A DNA stretch of 34,520 bases from Burkholderiales bacterium (GCA_030603635.1 JAUVXK010000020.1:1-34520), one strand, 5' to 3'; counted from the stretch's first letter, positions 16,438 through 24,839 are shown. The notes: a model not told the origin generated them from the sequence alone. Program-made: numbers and translations.

Positions 16438-17043
16438 TCAACCCTGACCGGTCACCAATCCGCGGTAGGCGCGCCGGGTGGCGGCGGATACCGCGTCGAG
16501 CACCTGCTCGTAGGCGGTTCGGTGGCGGGCCAGCAGCCGCGCCGAAGCAACGGTCCTGGACTTGCAGAACCAGTGACAGGTGTGCTGCATCAGCATCATT
16601 TCGGCCATCAACCGGTGCGCCCGGGCCTTGGGGCCCAGGGCATCGGCGTTGTCCACGGCCGCCTGCAACCCACGGGCATGGATGTCGAAGGCCACCCGCA
16701 GATCGAAGGTCGACTGCGGCCACCACTTCTCCACACCGGGCAGGGCCCACCGACAGACACGAACCTCCTGCGCAGGCAGGCGGGCCATGTCGGCGCTGAA
16801 GCGGCCAAACTGTTCCGCCAGTTGCTTTTCGACACTTTCAAGGGTGGACCAGATCTGCGCCCGCCGCTCGGCATCGTCTTCGCCCAGGGCACGCAGGTAG
16901 CCGTTGGTGATCTGCTCCATCAGTCGCTCGATCTGGTAGGGGCGCAGATGCGTCGCCAGCAAGACGATGCGCCGGCGCTCCTGACGCAACTTGAGCGTGA
17001 ACAGCCCCAGGCCGAGGAGAAAGGCAAGAAGAAAGGCATCCAT
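16438..17043 (-). CDS. Membrane-anchored hypothetical protein
   Basis: This 201-residue protein begins with a short hydrophobic helix (residues 2-18, AFLLAFLLGLGLF) and then a charged stretch LRQERRR, so it is probably a single-pass protein with a cytoplasmic, mostly helical body. Segments such as HLRPYQIERLMEQITNGYLR and RAHRLMAEMMLMQHTCHWFC suggest helices, but I recognise no family. The ATG has no obvious ribosome binding site. It starts 34 bases after the hydroxypyruvate isomerase stop on the same strand, so it may be the last protein gene of the dinG-led transcript. Composition is like its neighbours. Confidence 0.75.
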   Translation of the reverse strand: MDAFLLAFLLGLGLFTLKLRQERRRIVLLATHLRPYQIERLMEQITNGYLRALGEDDAERRAQIWSTLESVEKQLAEQFGRFSADMARLPAQEVRVCRWALPGVEKWWPQSTFDLRVAFDIHARGLQAAVDNADALGPKARAHRLMAEMMLMQHTCHWFCKSRTVASARLLARHRTAYEQVLDAVSAATRRAYRGLVTGQG

Positions 17044-17077
17044 GGCTAAAGCCGCAAGTGTAGCGACCGCCGCGAGC

Positions 17078-17875
17078 TCAAAACCCCACGCCGTGGGCGG
17101 CCAGCCAGCTCAGACCGGCCTCGGTGCCATGGAGACCGGCGTCAGCAGGGCGGTACTCGCAGCCGACCCAGCCGTCGTAGCCGAGGTGGTCGAGCCACTC
17201 CAGCAGAAAGCGGTAGCGGATTTCACCGGTGCCGGGCTCGTGACGGCCGGGGTTGTCTGCGAGCTGGATGTGTCCGATGCGCGGCAGCAGGCGTTGCAGC
17301 GTGGCAGCCAGCTCGCCCTCCATGCGCTGGGCATGGTAGATGTCATACTGCAGCCGCACGTTGTCGGCCCCCACCTCGTCCATCAGCGCCACCACCTGAT
17401 CGCTGCGGTGGAGCAGAAAGCCCGGGATGTCGAAGGTGTTGATCGGCTCCAGCAGCAGGGTCAGGCCGGCACGGGCGAGCCGGTCGGCCGCATGGCGCAC
17501 GTTGTCCGTCAAGGTCTGCCAGGCGACGGTCGCCGATACACCGGCAGGCGGTACGCCCGCCAGGCAGTTCAGCCGGGGCACCCCCAGCGCCTGTGCGTAA
17601 ACCACCGCGCGCTCCACCCCCTCGCGGAACTCCGCCACGCGCGCCGGATGGCAGGCAATGCCCCGCTCGCCTGCGGCCCAGTCGCCCGCCGGCAGGTTGT
17701 GGAGCACGGCCTGCAAACGGTGATCGTGCATCCGCCGCACCAGTTCCTCCACGGGCCATTCGTACGGAAACTGGAACTCCACCGCCCGGAATCCGGCACG
17801 GGCGGCCGCCTCGAAACGGTCCAGGAACGGCCGGTCCGCGAAGAGCATGGACAGGTTGGCAGAAAGTTTCGGCAT
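17078..17875 (-). CDS. hyi: Hydroxypyruvate isomerase family protein (TIM barrel)
   Basis: From ATG 17875 the protein has 265 residues, close to the usual 258-265 of Hyi. It opens with PKLSANLSMLFADRPFLDRF, the family N-terminus. Barrel motifs include LEPINTFDIPGFLL with a metal-ligand Glu, LQYDIYHAQRMEG and IGHIQLADNPGRHEPGTGEI, all typical of the xylose isomerase-like fold with a divalent metal. I preferred this start over 17905 because GGAAG precedes it at good spacing and homology begins here. It should interconvert hydroxypyruvate and tartronate semialdehyde, or 2-oxo-tetronate as OtnI. Glyoxylate-pathway partners (gcl, glxR) are not nearby; its neighbour is the helicase 26 bases upstream. 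Confidence 0.88.
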   Translation of the reverse strand: MPKLSANLSMLFADRPFLDRFEAAARAGFRAVEFQFPYEWPVEELVRRMHDHRLQAVLHNLPAGDWAAGERGIACHPARVAEFREGVERAVVYAQALGVPRLNCLAGVPPAGVSATVAWQTLTDNVRHAADRLARAGLTLLLEPINTFDIPGFLLHRSDQVVALMDEVGADNVRLQYDIYHAQRMEGELAATLQRLLPRIGHIQLADNPGRHEPGTGEIRYRFLLEWLDHLGYDGWVGCEYRPADAGLHGTEAGLSWLAAHGVGF

Positions 17876-17901
17876 CGGGCTTCCTCGGGATATCGTGACG
17901 G

Positions 17902-20109
17902 TCACGGTGTGGTGGCGGGCTGCACCCGCTCAAAAGGCGGCAATCCGGCCAGCAGCAGTTGTCCATAGCGGGTCTGGGCAAGTCGTCGGTCGTAACACAC
18001 CACATGGGCCTCATCCTCCTCGGAGCGGATGGCCCTGCCCACCCATTGGGCGAGCCGGATCGCCGTGGCCGGCACCACCAGCTCCATGAAGGGATCGCGC
18101 CCGGCCTCGCGTAGCCACTCGGCACGCGCCTCGCCCACCGGGTCGTCGGGGGGCATGAAAGGCAGCTTGGTGATGAACAAATCCTCACACAGGCGTCCCG
18201 GCAGGTCCAGCCCCTCACCGAACGACTGCATGCCAAAGATGATGGAAGGCAGACCATCGGCCACCCGCTGCGCATGCCACTGCAGCAGGCGTTGCCGGGG
18301 GGTTTCGTTCTGGACCAGCACGCGTTCGCGCAGATCGGCCGGCAGGGCTTCGGTCGCCTGGCGCATCTGCTCGCGCGAGGTGAACAGCACCAGCGCGCCG
18401 TGGCGCACGTCGCGCAGGTCATGAATGAGGGCCTCAACCATCTCGCTTGTGAATGCGGCAGCATCCCGGGGGTCGGCCCGGGTCGAGGCCAGCACCAGCC
18501 GGCCCTGGCGTTGGAAATCGAAGGGGCTGGGCACCTCGAGGGTGACCACATCGGAATCGTCCGCCAGCCCGATTTCCCTGAGCAGGAAATCGAAACGGCC
18601 GCAGCTCGTCAGCGTGGCGGAGGTGAGCACGGCTCCGCGCACCACGCTCCACAGGTGGTGGCGCAGGGTGCCTCCCGGCAGCGTGGGGCTGGCATGGGCG
18701 TACAGCGCCATCCCCTCACCCGATCCCTGCAGGGTGAACCACTTGGCCACGGGCGGGGCGCCCTCTTGCGGAGCCTGCATCAGCCAACGCGTGGTCGCGT
18801 GCACGGCCTCCAGTCTGGGCGCCAGCGTGCCAAGCTGGGCATATTGGGTGGCGAGCCGCCGGGCCTCCTGCGGCTGGTCGCGCATCTCCGCACGCAGGGC
18901 CTTGCTGATGGCACGCAAGGCGTCCACGTATACCTGCGTGCTGTGGGCAAGCTGGGCCAGCGGGCTGTTCATGGGCTCGGGCAGGCGGCCACCGGCCACC
19001 CGCGCCCGGCCTGCGGGGTCGCCTGGGCGGCCGCTGCCCCCCCACCCACGCGCCGGCACGCGCAACTGGTCGCCGTACCGGTGCATGACGAGCCGCGCCA
19101 CGTCCTGCATGGCCTGGCGGATCAGCGCCGCATGTTTCGGGATGTCGGCGACCTCCTCCACGCCGAGCTGGCTGCCCGCTTTCAGGGCCCGGCTCGTCAG
19201 GCGGTCCAGCCACGTCAGGCGGCTCAGGTCCATGTGGCTGGCAAACTGGTCCAGCGCGGTGCCCGGCAGGTGGTGGGCCTCGTCGATCACCAGCAGGCAG
19301 TTGTCGAGTTCGGGCAGGGCACGTGAGCCCAACGAACTGAGCAGCAGGTCGTGGTTAACGACGATGACCTGTGCCCCCACCAGCGCCTTGCGCTGCTCGA
19401 AGTAGCTGCACTGCCCGTACACAGGGCAGTGGCGGGCCGAACAGGAGCTCACATCGGCAGCCACCGCCTGCCAGATGAGCGGATCGGGCGCCACGGCCAA
19501 GGTATCGCGGTCGCCGTCCCAACGACCGCTGGCGAGATCCGCGCCCATGGCGGCAAACGCCGCCTGCCTCTGGGCGCGCTCGTCCAGACCTGCCGGTCCC
19601 GGCGTCAGCGCGGAGAACAGATCGTCCTCCTCCGGGGATTCCTCGTCGCTGTCGTGCCCGCCTTCGCCGTGCTGCGTCAGGCGCTCCAGCTTGAGCTTGC
19701 AGACGTAGCGTCCACGTCCCTTGGCCAGGGCAAACCGGAAAGGTAGCGGCATCTGCGCGGCCAGCGCGGGCAGATCCTTGTGAACGAGCTGCTCCTGCAG
19801 GGCCACCGTGGCGGTCGAAATCATGACACGCGTGTTACGTGCCAGCGCCAGCGCGATGGCCGGCACGCCATACGCCAGCGATTTGCCCACACCGGTCCCC
19901 GCCTGCACGACGGCAATCGAGCGGGTCGGTGCGCCTTCGTCCCCCTCGGTGGCCTCGTCCGGCAGTCGACCGAGATCGGCAGCGGCGAAGGTCCTGGCCA
20001 CCTGTTCGGCCATCAACCGCTGGCCCTCGCGCGGCCGCAGCCCGGCGGTGCTGCTCACGACGCGGTCAAACGCATCCAGCGCCTCCCGCGCCATGTCTGT
20101 CCTGTTCAT
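17902..20109 (-). CDS. dinG: ATP-dependent DNA helicase, DinG/XPD type with Fe-S cluster
   Basis: This 735-residue superfamily 2 helicase has Walker A AGTGVGKS (about 70-77) and a DEAH box (276-279, VIDEAHHL). Four cysteines at 137, 223, 228 and 234 match the spacing of the DinG 4Fe-4S site, the last three in CSARHCPVYGQC. Late motifs include LTSATLTSCGRFDFLL, FGMQSFGEGLDLPG and QWVGRAIRSEEDEA, the Arg-finger motif VI. I chose ATG 20109; ATG 20127 would add 6 residues. DinG unwinds DNA and R-loops during replication conflict. I see no clear LexA box before the gene. A candidate DnaA box lies about 60 bases upstream. Confidence 0.93.
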   Translation of the reverse strand: MNRTDMAREALDAFDRVVSSTAGLRPREGQRLMAEQVARTFAAADLGRLPDEATEGDEGAPTRSIAVVQAGTGVGKSLAYGVPAIALALARNTRVMISTATVALQEQLVHKDLPALAAQMPLPFRFALAKGRGRYVCKLKLERLTQHGEGGHDSDEESPEEDDLFSALTPGPAGLDERAQRQAAFAAMGADLASGRWDGDRDTLAVAPDPLIWQAVAADVSSCSARHCPVYGQCSYFEQRKALVGAQVIVVNHDLLLSSLGSRALPELDNCLLVIDEAHHLPGTALDQFASHMDLSRLTWLDRLTSRALKAGSQLGVEEVADIPKHAALIRQAMQDVARLVMHRYGDQLRVPARGWGGSGRPGDPAGRARVAGGRLPEPMNSPLAQLAHSTQVYVDALRAISKALRAEMRDQPQEARRLATQYAQLGTLAPRLEAVHATTRWLMQAPQEGAPPVAKWFTLQGSGEGMALYAHASPTLPGGTLRHHLWSVVRGAVLTSATLTSCGRFDFLLREIGLADDSDVVTLEVPSPFDFQRQGRLVLASTRADPRDAAAFTSEMVEALIHDLRDVRHGALVLFTSREQMRQATEALPADLRERVLVQNETPRQRLLQWHAQRVADGLPSIIFGMQSFGEGLDLPGRLCEDLFITKLPFMPPDDPVGEARAEWLREAGRDPFMELVVPATAIRLAQWVGRAIRSEEDEAHVVCYDRRLAQTRYGQLLLAGLPPFERVQPATTP

Positions 20110-20154
20110 GGCACGCAAGTGTGGCACAAACGATACAAACTTCTCTCACAGGCC

Positions 20155-20160
20155 GCATAA
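20155..20160 (+). promoter_or_regulatory. Candidate -10 element for the GGDEF-EAL sensor gene
   Basis: CATAAT matches five of six bases of the -10 consensus. A transcription start about 7 bases downstream would exclude the upstream ATG at 20160 and favour the ATG at 20211. No good -35 is visible. Confidence 0.35.
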
Positions 20161-20166
20161 TGACTG

Positions 20167-20175
20167 TTATTCACA
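20167..20175 (+). promoter_or_regulatory. DnaA-box-like 9-mer between dinG and the c-di-GMP sensor
   Basis: TTATTCACA fits the DnaA box consensus TTATNCACA exactly. It lies between the divergent starts of dinG and the GGDEF-EAL gene, or inside the latter's coding region if the start is 20160. A single 9-mer can arise by chance. Confidence 0.4.
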
Positions 20176-20210
20176 CAGGGAGCGGTCACCATACAGGGCA
20201 ACACACCCAC

Positions 20211-23195
20211 ATGATTCCGAGCTCCACCCCCACGCCACCGGTCCTGGTGCGCGCCAACAGCGGTCTCGACCGCCTGTTGCAGGGGCTTTCCGTTTTCTGG
20301 ATTCCGGTGCTGGTCGGACTGCTGTCCGTGCTGGCCCTGCTGGCCTGGAACAACCAGTACGCCGCCGGTCCCGGCACCCCCGTGTTTTTCAAGGTCGCTC
20401 AGGACGACCAGCGCCAATGGACGCCTCAGGAGGCCCTGAACCAGCTCTACCAGCCGGGAAACACCCCCGTCCCGTGGCACGAGACACGGCTGTCCGAAGC
20501 CCCCGTGTGGCTGCTGTTCGACGTGCCTTCCCCCCCCATAGGCCGGCAGGGCGCCTGGATTGAATTTCCTTCCCGCCACGCCCAGCGCATGACGTGCTGG
20601 AACGCCTTCGGGCTGCAGCCCATCGGAGAGGCCACGCGCTCCGGCGCCGAGGGTGCCGCGCGGCCTTCACGAGCCGGTTTCGCGCTCGACCCGGCGGGCG
20701 CCTCCCGCGTGCTGTGCCGCGGCGAGTTCATCGGCCCGGCGCGGCTGGCCGTGCAGTCTTGGGACGAGGCCACCCTCACCACCAAGGAACGGGAATTCCA
20801 TCGCCACTCCGGGCTGCTCGACGGCGGCATCCTCACGCTCGCGCTGTTCACCCTCATTGCAGGGCTCATCAACCGCAACCGCACCTACCTGCTGTTCGCC
20901 GCCTGGCTGGTCATCAACCTGCGCATGGCGGCCCTGTCCATGGGATGGGACCACCAGTGGCTGGGCTACACCATTCCCGAAGCGTACCTGCCCCGCATGC
21001 GACTCGTCACGGTGGCGCTGTACTACGTGGTCACCTTCACCCTGTTCGCCAACCTGTTCCAGCAGGAGCTGAAGCAGGTCGGCCACCGGTGGATGATCAC
21101 GGCGGCCAAGTGGTCGTGCCTGCCGTTGCTGGCGCTGTCCTTCGTGCTGTCCTTTCCGCAATTCCTGCCCATCATCTGGGCCGCCACCGGGCTGGGAGCG
21201 GGGGCGCTGATCTTTCTGCTGGTGCGCATCCTCATCGTGTGCAACTCGCGCGTGGCAGGTTGGTACGCGGCTTCGATCGGGGTGGCCCTGTTCGCCAGCC
21301 TGTACGAGGTCGCAGCGGCGGCCCTGGGACTCAAAGGATTGATCGGGGCATTCAACAGCGTCACGGCCGCCCTGGCCTCCAGCCTGCTGGCTTCCATGGC
21401 CATCGCCGAGCAGATGCGACAGGCTCACCAGCAGCGGCTCGCCGCCCAGGCGGAGCTGCAGCACACCTACGAGGTGATACCCATCGGCCTGTTCACGCTG
21501 GACCTGCTGGGCCGCTTCACCAGCGCCAACCCCGCGATGCTGGCGATGCTGGAGACCGACGAACAGACCCTCAACCAGCAGACCTGGCAGGAGCGTTTCA
21601 CCTCCCAGGACTGGGAAGCCCTGATCGAGCGCACGCGGCGCGACGGTACGGCAGAACTCGACCTGGTGGTGCCACAGGGTGGACGACCCGAACGGCGTTT
21701 TCTGGTCAAGGCCGCCCTGGCCAGCGACAAGATCGAAGGCACCCTGCAGGACATCACCGAAAAGGCACAGGCCACCGAGCACCTGCGCTTCCTCGCCCAC
21801 CACGACACACTCACCAAGGTGCTGAACCGGCGCGGCATCGAACGCATTCTCGACATCGGTCTTGCCCAGCTCGGGCGGGGCAAACCCCTGTCCGTTGCCT
21901 ACCTGGACCTGGACCGCTTCAAGCTCATCAACGACCTCTACGGCCACGCCGCCGGCGACGCGGTCCTGCAGACCGTCTGCCAGCGTGCCCAGGCTCCCCT
22001 GAACCCCCAGATGCACCTGGGTCGCGTGGGCGGCGACGAATTTCTCATCGTGATGATGCAGACCCCGCTGGCCCAGGCCCAGGCGGTGTGCCACGAAATC
22101 CTCTCCAACCTGTCGGCCAGTGCCTGCCAGGTGGGCGACCGGGCGTTCCAGGTGCGTGGCTCCATCGGGCTGATCGAGGTCTCGCCCGGTACCCACGCCA
22201 AAGACATCCTCTCCACCGCCGACCACGCCTGTCGCCTTGCAAAGAAGGGCCAGGGCAACGGGCTTGTGGTGTTTGAGCAGGGCTCGAAGATTTTCACCGA
22301 ACACGAGGCCGAGCTGCACCTGATCGAGCAACTCGCCACCCACCAGTCGATCGACGGGCTGTACCTTGAAATGCAGCCCATCATGTCGCTGCGCTCGCCC
22401 TACGGCTCCCTGAACTTTGAGGTGCTGCTGCGCATGCAGGACGAGCACGGCCAGCGCATCCCCACCGAACGGCTGATCCACGCCGCCGAAAACGCCGGGC
22501 GCATGGGCGTGATCGACCGCTGGGTGCTCTCCACCACGCTGGACTGGCTGAGCCGCCACCAGGGTCAGCTCACCCACAACCAGTTCGTCTGCATGAACCT
22601 CAGCGGCGCGTCGCTCAACGACGAGCGCTTCATCGACGACGTCTTCGTCATGCTGGAGCGCCACCGGGACGTGGCGCCACGCATCTGCCTGGAAATCACC
22701 GAAAGCGTGGCCCTGCACGACACCAACAACACCCGCCGCTTCATCGACCGGGTGCGCGATGTCGGTGCCAAGGTGGCGCTTGATGACTTCGGTGCCGGTT
22801 ACACCTCCTTCTCCTACCTGAAGGACCTGCCCGCCGACCTCCTCAAGATCGATGGCAGCTTCATCGTCAACATGAACCGCCACCCCGCCAACGTGGCGAT
22901 TGTGGAAGCGATTGTCAGCCTGGCGCAGAACCTGGGCATGAAGACGATCGCCGAGTGGGCCGAAGACTACGAAACTGTCGAGACCCTGGCGGAGATCGGA
23001 GTGGACTACGTCCAGGGCTTCGTGGTCGCACGCCCGCAAAAGCCGGAAGTGCTGCTGACCGCCCAGTCTGGCGCCGACTTCATCGACAACGAGCCGCTGA
23101 AACAGTATCTCAGCACCCTGTCGCCCAGCGAACTGGATCACGTGGACCTGATCCTCGGCGAGGAACTGCCCCTGCCCTCGATCGACCGGCCCTGA
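20211..23195 (+). CDS. Membrane sensor with PAS, GGDEF and EAL domains (c-di-GMP turnover)
   Basis: From ATG 20211 the protein has 994 residues; ATG 20160 would add 17. A first membrane helix (about 24-46) leads to a periplasmic domain (about 47-205), then about seven helices (205-405), an architecture like 7TMR-DISM sensors. A PAS domain (about 415-520) precedes GGDEF (607-611, RVGGDEF intact). The inhibitory I-site RxxD upstream of it is absent (NPQM at that position). The EAL domain has EVL at 737-739 and retains MNLSG, LEITES, LDDFGAGYTSF, LKIDGSF and YVQGF, so it is probably catalytic. It could synthesise or degrade cyclic di-GMP; the balance cannot be read from sequence. It diverges from dinG and converges on the FeeM-like gene. 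Confidence 0.93.
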   Translation: MIPSSTPTPPVLVRANSGLDRLLQGLSVFWIPVLVGLLSVLALLAWNNQYAAGPGTPVFFKVAQDDQRQWTPQEALNQLYQPGNTPVPWHETRLSEAPVWLLFDVPSPPIGRQGAWIEFPSRHAQRMTCWNAFGLQPIGEATRSGAEGAARPSRAGFALDPAGASRVLCRGEFIGPARLAVQSWDEATLTTKEREFHRHSGLLDGGILTLALFTLIAGLINRNRTYLLFAAWLVINLRMAALSMGWDHQWLGYTIPEAYLPRMRLVTVALYYVVTFTLFANLFQQELKQVGHRWMITAAKWSCLPLLALSFVLSFPQFLPIIWAATGLGAGALIFLLVRILIVCNSRVAGWYAASIGVALFASLYEVAAAALGLKGLIGAFNSVTAALASSLLASMAIAEQMRQAHQQRLAAQAELQHTYEVIPIGLFTLDLLGRFTSANPAMLAMLETDEQTLNQQTWQERFTSQDWEALIERTRRDGTAELDLVVPQGGRPERRFLVKAALASDKIEGTLQDITEKAQATEHLRFLAHHDTLTKVLNRRGIERILDIGLAQLGRGKPLSVAYLDLDRFKLINDLYGHAAGDAVLQTVCQRAQAPLNPQMHLGRVGGDEFLIVMMQTPLAQAQAVCHEILSNLSASACQVGDRAFQVRGSIGLIEVSPGTHAKDILSTADHACRLAKKGQGNGLVVFEQGSKIFTEHEAELHLIEQLATHQSIDGLYLEMQPIMSLRSPYGSLNFEVLLRMQDEHGQRIPTERLIHAAENAGRMGVIDRWVLSTTLDWLSRHQGQLTHNQFVCMNLSGASLNDERFIDDVFVMLERHRDVAPRICLEITESVALHDTNNTRRFIDRVRDVGAKVALDDFGAGYTSFSYLKDLPADLLKIDGSFIVNMNRHPANVAIVEAIVSLAQNLGMKTIAEWAEDYETVETLAEIGVDYVQGFVVARPQKPEVLLTAQSGADFIDNEPLKQYLSTLSPSELDHVDLILGEELPLPSIDRP

Positions 23196-23216
23196 ATGCA
23201 GCCGGGCGGCTCTCGC

Positions 23217-23945
23217 TCAGTCGGGTTCGCCAATCTGCAGATCAGGGTGGTCGGTGTAGCACATGAAGTCGAGCATGGGGTGGCGAGCCGCCTCCCAGTG
23301 CTCGCGCACCCGCTTCACATCCAGGTACAGGACCCGGTGCGGCAGGTTGAACGCGTAGCTCAACGGAATGCCGCCCATGCCGGGAAACACGTCCTGGAAC
23401 AGCAGGCGCACGTACTGACGGTCCACCGGGCTGCGCGCCGCGATCACCATGTAATCCACGTCCCGGTCCAGACACAAAGCGTAAAACGCCTTGAACAGCG
23501 CCGCCTTCACCAGCCGGCCCGATACCGCATTCGTCACCCCCAGCCGGGTCGCCTCGGCCAGCCGCTTGCCCTGCATCCAGACCGGGAGTTCGATCGCACT
23601 TTGCAGCATCAGCGGGGCTGCGGCATTGGTCTGGATGCGCATGGTCCCCAGGGGCGATCCGTCCAGCTTGGACTCGGCCAGCAACAGGTAGCTGCCCGGT
23701 GCCGTGTCCGACGCTTCCGGTCGTCGAAATGCCGCGCACAGCGGTTCCGGCAGATGCCGGGCATATGCCGAATGCCGGATCTCGATGACCTTGGCCAGGT
23801 CGGCCTGCGTACGTGCGATGCGCAACGAAAACGGCCAACGCTCGGTGCGCAGCCTGCGGCCTTCATCGACATCGATGTCTGACCACGGTACCGTCTGGGC
23901 ATTCGACACCTGTTCCCCAACCCCTGTCACAGCCTGCGTATGCAT
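23217..23945 (-). CDS. FeeM/LuxI-like N-acyl transferase homologue
   Basis: This 242-residue protein resembles the FeeM N-acyl amino acid synthase and autoinducer synthase fold, a GNAT relative. Visible features are LRIARTQADLAKVIEIRHSAY (about 41-61, with Arg57 and Tyr61), LGTMRIQTN (99-107) and EATRLGV (131-137), the last resembling the E-S-R-F-V motif of LuxI enzymes. It ends in a conserved HRVLYLDVKRVREHW segment. GGAGGAG precedes the ATG at good spacing, so it should be well translated. No LuxR-type receptor, acyl carrier protein or export gene is adjacent. A GNAT function unrelated to signalling is equally possible. The N-terminal 35 residues are variable and polar. Confidence 0.75.
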   Translation of the reverse strand: MHTQAVTGVGEQVSNAQTVPWSDIDVDEGRRLRTERWPFSLRIARTQADLAKVIEIRHSAYARHLPEPLCAAFRRPEASDTAPGSYLLLAESKLDGSPLGTMRIQTNAAAPLMLQSAIELPVWMQGKRLAEATRLGVTNAVSGRLVKAALFKAFYALCLDRDVDYMVIAARSPVDRQYVRLLFQDVFPGMGGIPLSYAFNLPHRVLYLDVKRVREHWEAARHPMLDFMCYTDHPDLQIGEPD

Positions 23946-23959
23946 TCCGACTCTCCTCC

Positions 23960-23972
23960 GGCACGTGGTGCC
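23960..23972. promoter_or_regulatory. Palindrome just upstream of the FeeM-like gene
   Basis: GGCAC-GTG-GTGCC is a 5-bp inverted repeat with a 3-base centre, immediately upstream of the ribosome binding site of the FeeM-like gene. It could be an operator or a hairpin in the leader. It does not match a known lux box. Confidence 0.35.
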
Positions 23973-24086
23973 ACGATGAACTTGGACTGCGTTCCACTTT
24001 ACGCAGGAGTGGCCCAGGCAAGAGTCGGAAAACGGCTGTTTCAGCTGTCGGATTTTTTCCTACACGGCAGCCGCCAGAGCGTGGCT

Positions 24087-24092
24087 TACAAT
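24087..24092 (+). promoter_or_regulatory. Candidate -10 element for tRNA-Ser
   Basis: TACAAT lies 14 bases before the tRNA 5' end, a plausible distance with a leader of a few bases. The -35 region is weak. Confidence 0.5.
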
Positions 24093-24106
24093 CGGGCTCC
24101 GCTGCG

Positions 24107-24194
24107 GGAAGCGTGGCAGAGTGGTCGATTGCACCGGTCTTGAAAACCGGCAACGGGCAACCGTTCGTGAGTTCGAATCTCACCGCTTCCGCCA
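24107..24194 (+). tRNA. tRNA-Ser (anticodon UGA)
   Basis: Acceptor strands GGAAGCG and CGCTTCC pair. The anticodon stem CCGGT/ACCGG encloses CTTGAAA with UGA at 24141-24143. A long variable arm (AACGGGCAACCGTT) is typical of Ser, and the T arm reads GTGAGTTCGAATCTCAC. The discriminator G at 24191 is followed by an encoded CCA. Confidence 0.97.
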
Positions 24195-24212
24195 ACCGGC
24201 ACCCCCATGCAA

Positions 24213-24236
24213 AACGGCCCCTGAAGGGCCGTTCTT
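24213..24236. terminator. Bidirectional terminator between tRNA-Ser and sodB
   Basis: An 8-bp perfect stem (AACGGCCC at 24213-24220, GGGCCGTT at 24226-24233) has a 5-base loop. Rightward it runs into CTTGC, and leftward into TTGC, so it can serve both the tRNA and the convergent sodB gene. The T tracts are short. Confidence 0.75.
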
Positions 24237-24257
24237 GCTGTCGGGCGGGGCGTTGCT

Positions 24258-24839
24258 TCAGGCGAAGTTGGCCTCGGCAAACGACCAGTTCACCAGCTTG
24301 TCCAGGAAGGTTTCCACGAACTTGGGGCGCAGGTTGCGGTAGTCGATGTAGTAGGCGTGTTCCCACACGTCCACGGTCAGCAGAGGCTTGTCGCCGGTGG
24401 TCAGCGGCGTGCCGGCAGCGCCCATGTTCACGATGTCCACCGAACCGTCGGCCTTCTTGACCAGCCAGGTCCAGCCGGAGCCGAAGTTGCCCACGGCGCT
24501 CTTGACGAAGGCTTCCTTGAAGGCGGCGTAGCTGCCCCACTTGGCGTTGATGGCAGCAGCCAGGGCACCGGTGGGCTCACCACCGCCAGCGGGCTTCATG
24601 CAGTTCCAGAAGAAGGTGTGGTTCCAGATCTGGGCGGCGTTGTTGTAGATGCCACCGCTGGACTTCTTGACGATGGACTCCAGGTCCATGCTTTCGAACT
24701 CGGTGCCCTTTTGCAGATTGTTCAGGTTGACCACATAGGCGTTGTGGTGCTTGCCGTGGTGGAACTCCAGGGTTTCCTTGGAATAGTGGGGCTCCAGGGC
24801 ATCGATCGCATACGGCAGTGCGGGCAGGGTGTGTTCCAT
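24258..24839 (-). CDS. sodB: Iron superoxide dismutase
   Basis: This 193-residue cytoplasmic enzyme converts superoxide to hydrogen peroxide and oxygen. Metal ligands are His27, His74, Asp157 and His161 ([13 protein letters not shown]). Gln70 in [14 protein letters not shown] is the outer-sphere glutamine position typical of the iron type rather than the manganese type. The N-terminus ([19 protein letters not shown]) lacks a signal peptide. The start is preceded by GAGGAAG. It lies 52 bases downstream of xseA on the same strand and has a -10-like TACAAT in the gap, so it probably has its own promoter. Confidence 0.96.
   Translation of the reverse strand: MEHTLPALPYAIDALEPHYSKETLEFHHGKHHNAYVVNLNNLQKGTEFESMDLESIVKKSSGGIYNNAAQIWNHTFFWNCMKPAGGGEPTGALAAAINAKWGSYAAFKEAFVKSAVGNFGSGWTWLVKKADGSVDIVNMGAAGTPLTTGDKPLLTVDVWEHAYYIDYRNLRPKFVETFLDKLVNWSFAEANFA

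Noticed and set aside
20160-20210. ATG at 20160 as the start of the GGDEF-EAL gene
   Set aside because: It coincides with the candidate -10 CATAAT and adds 17 non-hydrophobic residues. I cannot exclude it, but the ATG at 20211 is more likely.
20667-23141. 824-codon leftward open frame opposite the GGDEF-EAL gene
   Set aside because: The rightward protein has intact PAS, GGDEF and EAL motifs; the antisense one shows none.
24021-24060. Hairpin-like GGAAAA...TTTTCC stretch upstream of tRNA-Ser
   Set aside because: The inner pairing is only 4 bp and the arms are interrupted; no gene ends there that would need a terminator.
16289-24194. Genomic island bounded by the two tRNA genes
   Set aside because: No integrase, no repeated tRNA 3' ends, and composition and gene content between them look like ordinary chromosome.
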